From an uncultured Bacteroidota bacterium (GTDB taxonomy: Bacteria > Bacteroidota > Bacteroidia > B-17B0 > Aurantibacillaceae): 6,545 bases of DNA. This document shows, one piece after another, positions 1 to 5,014 of the stretch; the first letter of the stretch is position 1, and each line of letters opens with the position of its first letter. The position numbers and the translations under genes were made by a program. A model generated the notes under the pieces. It worked only from the letters and a program-made list of their open reading frames with translations. It was not told the origin of the DNA and made no database searches. Location of the stretch: NCBI GenBank assembly GCA_903923915.1, contig CAIXZI010000373.1, forward strand, positions 1-6,545, read 5' to 3'.

Positions 1-63
1 ACTAAAATAGAAGTTTCTCGACGTAAAAACACCGATTTTTTAGAGGCACTTAAAGGCATCTAA
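1..63 (+). CDS. C-terminal end of a probable LytTR-domain response regulator (partial)
   Basis: Only the last 20 codons are present, in frame from base 1 to the TAA at 61-63; the gene enters from the left edge. The visible end contains IEVSRRKNTDFLEAL. This resembles the last strand and helix of LytTR DNA-binding domains, which commonly finish with a V-S-R-R/K strand and a short L-rich helix. LytTR proteins are usually response regulators with an N-terminal receiver domain and bind paired 9-bp direct repeats. Three repeats of that kind begin four bases after this stop codon, which independently supports the call. The receiver domain and most of the LytTR fold lie outside the window, so the assignment rests on a short tail. 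Another family ending in a similar basic strand cannot be excluded. Confidence 0.6.
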   Translation, partial: TKIEVSRRKNTDFLEALKGI

Positions 64-66
64 ACA

Positions 67-117
67 ACCGTTTATTCGAAAAACACTACCGTTTAAAAAG
101 AAATCACTACCGTTTAA
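67..117 (+). promoter_or_regulatory. Three-copy 21-bp-period direct repeat, probable LytTR-type operator
   Basis: ACCGTTTA occurs at 67-74, 88-95 and 109-116, each exactly 21 bp after the last. The second and third copies sit inside a longer perfect 17-nt direct repeat (84-100 and 105-121, CACTACCGTTTAAAAAG). Known LytTR regulators bind 9-bp direct repeats resembling [TA][AC][CA]GTTN[AG][TG] with 12-13 bp between them. Copy 1 (ACCGTTTAT) fits all nine positions; copies 2 and 3 (ACCGTTTAA) fit eight of nine; the gaps are 12 bp. The sites lie on one DNA face, downstream of a probable LytTR gene and upstream of the receptor operon. Binding and the identity of the regulator are inferred. Confidence 0.6.
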
Positions 118-154
118 AAAGTTGCGCTTTATTTATGCTTTTACAGCTGTACTA

Positions 155-181
155 TTGTAGCACGTTCTTTATATATTTTTG
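155..181 (+). promoter_or_regulatory. Candidate Bacteroidetes promoter P1
   Basis: TATTTTTG at 174-181 matches the Bacteroidetes -7 consensus TAnnTTTG. TTG at 155-157 could be the -33 element, although its 16-bp spacing is slightly short. A start near 187-190 is predicted, at the foot of the hairpin at 189-226. The nearest LytTR-type site ends about 70 bp upstream of that start, a reasonable place for an activator. The region is AT-rich, so chance matches are possible. Confidence 0.4.
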
Positions 182-188
182 TTTAGTT

Positions 189-231
189 TAAGAAATCCGT
201 CGTTGTAGGGATGTACGGATTTCTTATTTTT
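189..231 (+). terminator. Perfect 12-bp hairpin with T-run (terminator or attenuator)
   Basis: TAAGAAATCCGT (189-200) pairs without mismatch with ACGGATTTCTTA (215-226) around a 14-nt loop, and TTTTT follows at 227-231. This is an intrinsic terminator reading on the plus strand. It most simply ends the transcript of the gene stopping at 63. It also lies just after candidate promoter P1 and before the operon start at 293, so it could act as an attenuator on P1 transcripts. There is no equivalent T-run for the minus strand. Confidence 0.65.
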
Positions 232-240
232 ACTTTAAAT

Positions 241-248
241 TACATTTG
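241..248 (+). promoter_or_regulatory. Candidate promoter P2 -7 box for the receptor operon
   Basis: TACATTTG is an exact TAnnTTTG match placed just after the hairpin terminator. A start near 254 would give a leader of about 40 nt before the ATG at 293. I see no TTG at the expected -33 distance, so the promoter would be weak or activator-dependent. Its position between terminator and gene is the main support. Confidence 0.4.
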
Positions 249-292
249 TATCACTCATATTTATTATTTAATTTCAATCGGTATTTTAATAT

Positions 293-1594
293 ATGAGGAT
301 ATTAGTATATTTTCTTTTTTTTAGTTTAATTTCACTTGCTGTGTTTTCACAAGAGCGGGGTTATTTAGAGTTTGCGGGCAGATGCGTTAAAAACCGTCAA
401 CCTATTAAAGGTGCCATAGTAGCTATTTACAAGGGCAGTACAAAGGTTACCGATTTAACAACCGGTAAAAATGGCAAATTTCAATTTTTTTTAGATTTTG
501 GCGTTGATTATAAAGTTGCTTTTTCTTACACGGGTTGTGCTGATATGTTTTTAATGATATACGCTTCTAAATGCCCGTATGATAATAGCGTATTTCCTAT
601 TTACGATGGCGATATTCCTTTTTTTGAATATAACAATCCCACTATAAACTATCCTCTTTTTAAAAACCCATTCACAAAAATTAATTACGATGGTAAAAAA
701 ACATTTGGCGATGACGAGCCTTATGTAAAAGATTTTTTAGAAAAACTATTAATAAATCCGGAAGAGATAAATAAAAAGAACGTGCAGCTTGCTATAGAAA
801 AAGAAAAGATAGAAATGGAAGCAAAGCTTAAACGCGAAACAGAAGAAAAAGAAAGACAACAACAATTATCCGAGGCGCAACGCTTAGCTCAAGAAGAAGC
901 CAATCGCATAAAAAAATTAGCAGATGAAAAAGCGCGTGCCGATAAAAGAAACAATGAAGCAAAAAATGCCATTGCTAAAGAGGAAGCAGCATCTAATCAA
1001 TCAATGGCAACAGAAGAAGTTAAGTTAACCATTGATAAAGAAAAACGAAATATAAAAGAAAAACAAAACAAAGCCATACGCGCCACCTATGAAAGCGATT
1101 TACTTAAAATTGTAGCTACTAACGAGCGTACTGAAAAAGAAGGTCAGTTTAAAAAAGACAAAAACAAAACAGAAACAAAAGAAGTTATAGAAACACTTAG
1201 AAAAGAAGCTGAAGTAAAAGCCCGAAGCGAACAAGTTGTCTTTGACTTTAAGATGCGTAACAAACAAGTGGTGTTAAACAGAGGTGTTAAAAACAAAGAG
1301 ATGTTAACCCTTATCAGGCAAAGTGCATTTAATGATAGAGATGCAAAATTTACTTCCATTAAAAAATTTCCGGAAGCCAGTAGTTATAAACCTAAAGGTT
1401 TAGTTGGCATTAGTTCTGACATTGATAAAGGAACATTTAAAACAACTTATACATATACTATATCTAACGGAACAGTTAAAACAATTTATCGCAGAGATAA
1501 TTTTACAGGCAACTTAAATTACTATTATAAAAACGAGAAAGAAATTAATGAGCAAGATTATCTAAAAGAAATATCACAGTATAATATACAGTAA
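293..1594 (+). CDS. Exported coiled-coil protein with carboxypeptidase-regulatory-like domain, partner gene of the propeller phosphatase
   Basis: I do not recognise a named family for the whole protein. Residues 1-19 are a signal peptide (hydrophobic core, likely cleavage VFS|QE), so it should act in the periplasm or outer envelope; there is no lipobox Cys. Residues about 24-82 look like a carboxypeptidase-regulatory-like beta-sandwich (pattern of P-I-K-G-A followed by T-G-K-N-G-K-F). Residues about 83-150 are aromatic-rich and undefined, with Cys at 82 and 94. Residues about 155-330 are highly charged Lys/Glu/Ala helix, predicted coiled coil. Residues about 360-433 form a small Tyr-rich, probably beta, terminal domain. 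The ATG is preceded by AT-rich sequence without a Shine-Dalgarno, normal for Bacteroidetes; no later Met would retain the signal peptide. The stop lies one base before the receptor gene, implying a coupled operon. A role as ligand, scaffold or envelope strain reporter for the receptor is inference only. Confidence 0.8.
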   Translation: MRILVYFLFFSLISLAVFSQERGYLEFAGRCVKNRQPIKGAIVAIYKGSTKVTDLTTGKNGKFQFFLDFGVDYKVAFSYTGCADMFLMIYASKCPYDNSVFPIYDGDIPFFEYNNPTINYPLFKNPFTKINYDGKKTFGDDEPYVKDFLEKLLINPEEINKKNVQLAIEKEKIEMEAKLKRETEEKERQQQLSEAQRLAQEEANRIKKLADEKARADKRNNEAKNAIAKEEAASNQSMATEEVKLTIDKEKRNIKEKQNKAIRATYESDLLKIVATNERTEKEGQFKKDKNKTETKEVIETLRKEAEVKARSEQVVFDFKMRNKQVVLNRGVKNKEMLTLIRQSAFNDRDAKFTSIKKFPEASSYKPKGLVGISSDIDKGTFKTTYTYTISNGTVKTIYRRDNFTGNLNYYYKNEKEINEQDYLKEISQYNIQ

Positions 1595-1595
1595 T

Positions 1596-4500
1596 ATGAA
1601 GAGAAGAATATGTATAACACTTGCTATTTTACTAAGCATTTTAGTAAAAGCGCAAACCACCAGCTTTATAAATTATGGCATGGATCAGGGCTTGGTTCAA
1701 AACCAAATACAAAGCATTACACAAGACAACGAAGGTAATTTGTTTGTAGGCACAATTGCCGGATTATCTAAATACAATGGCACGCAATGGACTTCATATA
1801 CTAAAAACACAAATCTTGCCGAAGATTGGATTACTTGCTCATTTAAAGATAAAGATGGAAATATTTGGTTTGGTCATTGGGCTGGTGGCGTTACACGTTA
1901 CAACACAAGCACACAGCAATTAGAAAACATAAACTTAGAAGAATACACCAAGCTTAAAACCATACGTAATATAACTCAAGATTTTACCGGTAAATTATGG
2001 ATTGCAACTGAAGGCGCAGGTGTTTTTATCTTTGATGCCGAGAGCAAAAAAATGTTTGCCCTTTCAAAAAAAGACGGTTTATCAAGCAATATCGTTTATG
2101 ACATCTGTACCGATGAAAACAAAAATATGTGGATGGCTACCGATTCTGGTATTACGGTAATTAATTTAAATAATCCAGTTTCAAACCCGGCTTCATACAC
2201 ACGCGTAACAAACACGCATGGTTTGTTTAGTAAAAATATAACAGCTATTAAAGTTACCTCAACCAATGTATTGGTTATAGGCTCTGCCGACCAAGGTATT
2301 TCCATGGTTCCTCTTCAAAACAATGTTACCGATTGGAAATCGTATATCATAAAAAATCAATTATTGTTTAATGAAACTTCAGGTTTAAAATCAACCTTTA
2401 TTAAAACAATTTACGAAGACAATAAAAAAAATATTTGGGTAGGTACTATTGGTGGCGGGGTTTCTCTTTTTATAAATGATAAGAAATCATTCAATAAGCA
2501 AGGCATTAGAAATGGTTTCTTTAAAACATATAGTACACGTCAAGGTTTAAACTACTTTAATGTAAACTCCATTTTTCAAGACAGAGAGGGCAGCATTTGG
2601 ATTGGCACCGATTTGGGATTAAATCAATATCGCGGAGATTTTATGCAAACCTTTGATGAAGCAGATAACATGCCTAATAACATTGTTTGGAGCGTGTTTG
2701 CAGATAGCGACAATAATATTTGGATGGGCACAAACAACGGTTTAGCTAAAATGACTTTTAGTTACGAACGCGATGGAAAAATAGAAAACCATATTCTTAA
2801 ACAATATACTGAGAAACAAGGTTTGGCATCCAACGTTATTCTTGCATCGTTTCAAGATAGCAAAGGTAACATGTGGTTTGGTACTGCTTTGAACGGTGTC
2901 TGCATGTTGCCAACTGGAACTGAAAAATTTAAATCATATACCGTAAAAGATGGCTTGGCAAACGAAATGGTTTATACCATTGCCGAAGATAAAATTGGAA
3001 ATATTTGGTTTGGTACTAAAGCAGGTGCCACACGCTTTAATCCAACTACTAATGAGTTTAGAAATTTTACCGAAGCAGATGGCTTAGGCGGAAATCATAT
3101 TTATCGAATATTTAAAGACAGTAAAGGTTTATTATGGATTGGAGCCTTGGGTGGAAATCTTTGTGTGTATGATGGCGCAACTTTTAAAAAGTTTAGTGAA
3201 GAAGATGGATTGAAACAAAAATTTATTCTTTGTATTAATGAAGATAAAAGCAACAATTTATGGTTTGGGTGTTACGGTGGTGGCTTGTTTAAGTACGATG
3301 GAAAATCTTTTACCAATTATAATAAACAACAAGGTTTAAAAACAGAATCGCCTTACGCCATTACCATTGATAACAACAATAATATTTGGATTGGCGATAA
3401 TCGAGGCATAGAAAAGTTTGATGTAAAGCAAAACAAGTTTTACCATTACGGAAAGAACGAAGGCTTTCTTGGTGTAGAATGTAACCCAAATGCAGCCTGC
3501 ACAGACAAGAATGGCAATCTTTGGTTTGGCACTATAATGGGCGCTGTACGTTTCAATCCAAACGAAGAAATCCCTAATACGCTTGCGCCGCTTACAAAAG
3601 TTACCGGTATTAAAATTCAACTAGAAGACGCACCTTTTCCATCTGACAATATTTTTACCTACAAACAAAACAATATTACGTTTAAATTTATTGGTGTTAG
3701 TTTAACTTCTCCGGATAAAATACGATATGAATATACATTGGAAGGTTTTGATCATGGCTGGATTCCTGCTAAATCATCGCAAGAAGCAGTTTACACCAAT
3801 TTACCTGCCGGCGATTATATTTTTAAAGTAAGAACGTATAACAATAATGATATTTGTAGCGAAGCAGTTTCCTATTCTTTTAAAGTAAAACCACCTTTTT
3901 GGCAAACCGCATTGTTTTATGTATTAATGGCATGTGTGCTTATTTTTGGTGTATTTGTTTTTGACCGAGTACGCACTCGCAATTTAAAAATTGCAAATGC
4001 TATATTAGAAAGTAAAGTGAAAGAACGTACCGAACAACTTGCCGTTAAAAATGCAGAACTTGCCGAGAAAAACAAAAACATTACAGATTCTATACGTTAT
4101 GCAAAATACATTCAAGATGCCATGTTGCCCAAAGCTGATACACTGCAAAAACTTTTGCGTAATTATTTTATTTTATATAAACCAAAAGACATTGTTAGCG
4201 GAGATTTTTATTGGTTAAAACAACATGGCAACAATGTTTACATAGCGGCTGTAGATTGTACCGGACATGGAGTTCCTGGGGCATTTTTAAGTATCGAAGC
4301 CAGTAATTTATTAAATACAGCTTTTAATGCCGATGAAACCAAATCGCCTGCAACTATCTTAAACAAATTAGATAAACTAGTGGTTCAATCTTTACACAAT
4401 AAAATAGATGATATTGAAATTAGAGATGGAATGGATTTATCCATCTGTAAAATAAATTTTGATAATCACACCATTGAATATGCAGGTGCATTTAATTCTG

Positions 4501-4829
4501 TTTATTTAGTACGCGATAATAAGCTAATTGAATACAATGCTGATAGTATTTATATTGGCAACAACGACGCAAACAAATTATACATCAACCAAACCTTTAA
4601 AATAGAAAAAGACGATGTGTTGTACATGTTTAGTGATGGTTTTGCCGATCAGTTTGGTGGTGATAAAGGTAAAAAGTATAAATACCGTCAAATGCAGCAA
4701 CTCTTAGTGCAGCACAACAATAAACCAATGCTCACACAAAAACAATTATTAGAAGATGAGTTTGAGCAATGGCGCGGCAATATGGAACAGATAGATGATG
4801 TAATGATTATCGGCATTAAAATCAGTTAA
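1596..4829 (+). CDS. Double-propeller transmembrane receptor with SpoIIE/PP2C serine phosphatase output
   Basis: The 1077-aa protein is a transmembrane signal receptor. Residues 1-19 are a signal peptide (likely VKA|QTT). Residues about 29-655 carry 14 two-component-regulator propeller repeats of the form GL-x-N-x-V-x-x-I-x-x-D-x-x-GNIWFGT, enough for two seven-bladed propellers. A Y_Y_Y domain follows at about 690-765 (YEYTLEGFDHGW core), one membrane helix at about 768-790, and a coiled-coil linker at 791-845 (KVKERTEQL, then DSIRYAKYIQDAMLP). The SpoIIE phosphatase spans about 850-1077. Its acidic metal ligands are present: SGD at 868-870, D887 in DCTGHG, DGMD at 944-947, SDG at 1013-1015 and DD at 1067-1068, so it should be active on phosphoserine or phosphothreonine. 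The propellers face the periplasm and the phosphatase the cytosol. There is no histidine-kinase H-box or ATPase domain. The ATG lies one base after the previous stop, suggesting translational coupling. The substrate is unknown; anti-sigma-factor antagonists are usual for this family. Confidence 0.92.
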   Translation: MKRRICITLAILLSILVKAQTTSFINYGMDQGLVQNQIQSITQDNEGNLFVGTIAGLSKYNGTQWTSYTKNTNLAEDWITCSFKDKDGNIWFGHWAGGVTRYNTSTQQLENINLEEYTKLKTIRNITQDFTGKLWIATEGAGVFIFDAESKKMFALSKKDGLSSNIVYDICTDENKNMWMATDSGITVINLNNPVSNPASYTRVTNTHGLFSKNITAIKVTSTNVLVIGSADQGISMVPLQNNVTDWKSYIIKNQLLFNETSGLKSTFIKTIYEDNKKNIWVGTIGGGVSLFINDKKSFNKQGIRNGFFKTYSTRQGLNYFNVNSIFQDREGSIWIGTDLGLNQYRGDFMQTFDEADNMPNNIVWSVFADSDNNIWMGTNNGLAKMTFSYERDGKIENHILKQYTEKQGLASNVILASFQDSKGNMWFGTALNGVCMLPTGTEKFKSYTVKDGLANEMVYTIAEDKIGNIWFGTKAGATRFNPTTNEFRNFTEADGLGGNHIYRIFKDSKGLLWIGALGGNLCVYDGATFKKFSEEDGLKQKFILCINEDKSNNLWFGCYGGGLFKYDGKSFTNYNKQQGLKTESPYAITIDNNNNIWIGDNRGIEKFDVKQNKFYHYGKNEGFLGVECNPNAACTDKNGNLWFGTIMGAVRFNPNEEIPNTLAPLTKVTGIKIQLEDAPFPSDNIFTYKQNNITFKFIGVSLTSPDKIRYEYTLEGFDHGWIPAKSSQEAVYTNLPAGDYIFKVRTYNNNDICSEAVSYSFKVKPPFWQTALFYVLMACVLIFGVFVFDRVRTRNLKIANAILESKVKERTEQLAVKNAELAEKNKNITDSIRYAKYIQDAMLPKADTLQKLLRNYFILYKPKDIVSGDFYWLKQHGNNVYIAAVDCTGHGVPGAFLSIEASNLLNTAFNADETKSPATILNKLDKLVVQSLHNKIDDIEIRDGMDLSICKINFDNHTIEYAGAFNSVYLVRDNKLIEYNADSIYIGNNDANKLYINQTFKIEKDDVLYMFSDGFADQFGGDKGKKYKYRQMQQLLVQHNNKPMLTQKQLLEDEFEQWRGNMEQIDDVMIIGIKIS

Positions 4830-4835
4830 CTTTTT

Positions 4836-4904
4836 GGGCGTTTCGGCAGGTTACTGCCGCCGGGCTTTCCGCGCTGCACGGCAGCTTGCTACAATCCCTA
4901 ACGC
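4836..4904. repeat. GC-rich structured intergenic element, possible dispersed Bacteroidetes repeat
   Basis: Just after the receptor stop lies a 69-nt block that is 45/69 G+C by my count, in otherwise AT-rich DNA. GCGTT (4838-4842) can pair with AACGC (4900-4904), closing the element. Inside, CGGCAG-GTTA-CTGCCG (4844-4859) is a perfect 6-bp hairpin and GCTGC-ACG-GCAGC (4873-4885) a second. The blocks GGGCGTT, CGGGCTTTCCGC and ATCCCTAACGC resemble, from memory, an intergenic repeat seen in many Bacteroidetes genomes. I cannot confirm that here, since only one copy is in the window. No coding potential is seen. Confidence 0.5.
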
Positions 4905-4950
4905 AATTACACATATTGTACTAAATCATCAATTATCTAAATAATCTTCA

Positions 4951-4982
4951 AAAAAAAGGACTCGCATTTCTGCAAGTCCTTT
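4951..4982 (-). terminator. Intrinsic terminator of typA
   Basis: AAAGGACT (4955-4962) pairs with AGTCCTTT (4975-4982), and inside a single C/A mismatch GCA pairs with TGC around a TTTC loop. Read on the minus strand, the hairpin comes about 32 bases after the typA stop and ends in a run of seven T (complement of 4951-4957), a standard Rho-independent terminator. Read on the plus strand the trailing T-run is poor, so it may serve the receptor operon only weakly. Confidence 0.8.
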
Positions 4983-5014
4983 CTATTAACTTTTCGCTAT
5001 TAACTAATAACTAA

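Noticed and set aside
64..121. Short regularly spaced repeats as a CRISPR array
   Set aside because: The repeat core is 8-17 nt at a 21-bp period with nearly invariant AT-rich spacers. That is far too short for CRISPR and fits operator sites.
1144..1359. Minus-strand open frame inside the exported coiled-coil gene
   Set aside because: It is the antisense shadow of a Lys/Glu-rich coding stretch, with no recognisable protein features or start signal.
2096..2305. Minus-strand open frame inside the receptor gene
   Set aside because: It lies opposite clear propeller repeats; the plus-strand reading is strongly supported and this one has no recognisable content.
3336..3620. Minus-strand open frame inside the receptor gene
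   Set aside because: It is the antisense of the last propeller repeats, with no domain or conserved motif.
1596..4829. Annotation as a hybrid two-component histidine kinase
   Set aside because: The propeller and Y_Y_Y regions suggest it, but there is no H-box, HATPase, receiver or DNA-binding domain. The C-terminus is a SpoIIE phosphatase.
4983..5005. Direct repeat CTATTAACT at 4983-4991 and 4997-5005
   Set aside because: It is a short AT-rich duplication between the typA stop and its terminator. With only two copies and no symmetry or context, chance is the simplest explanation.
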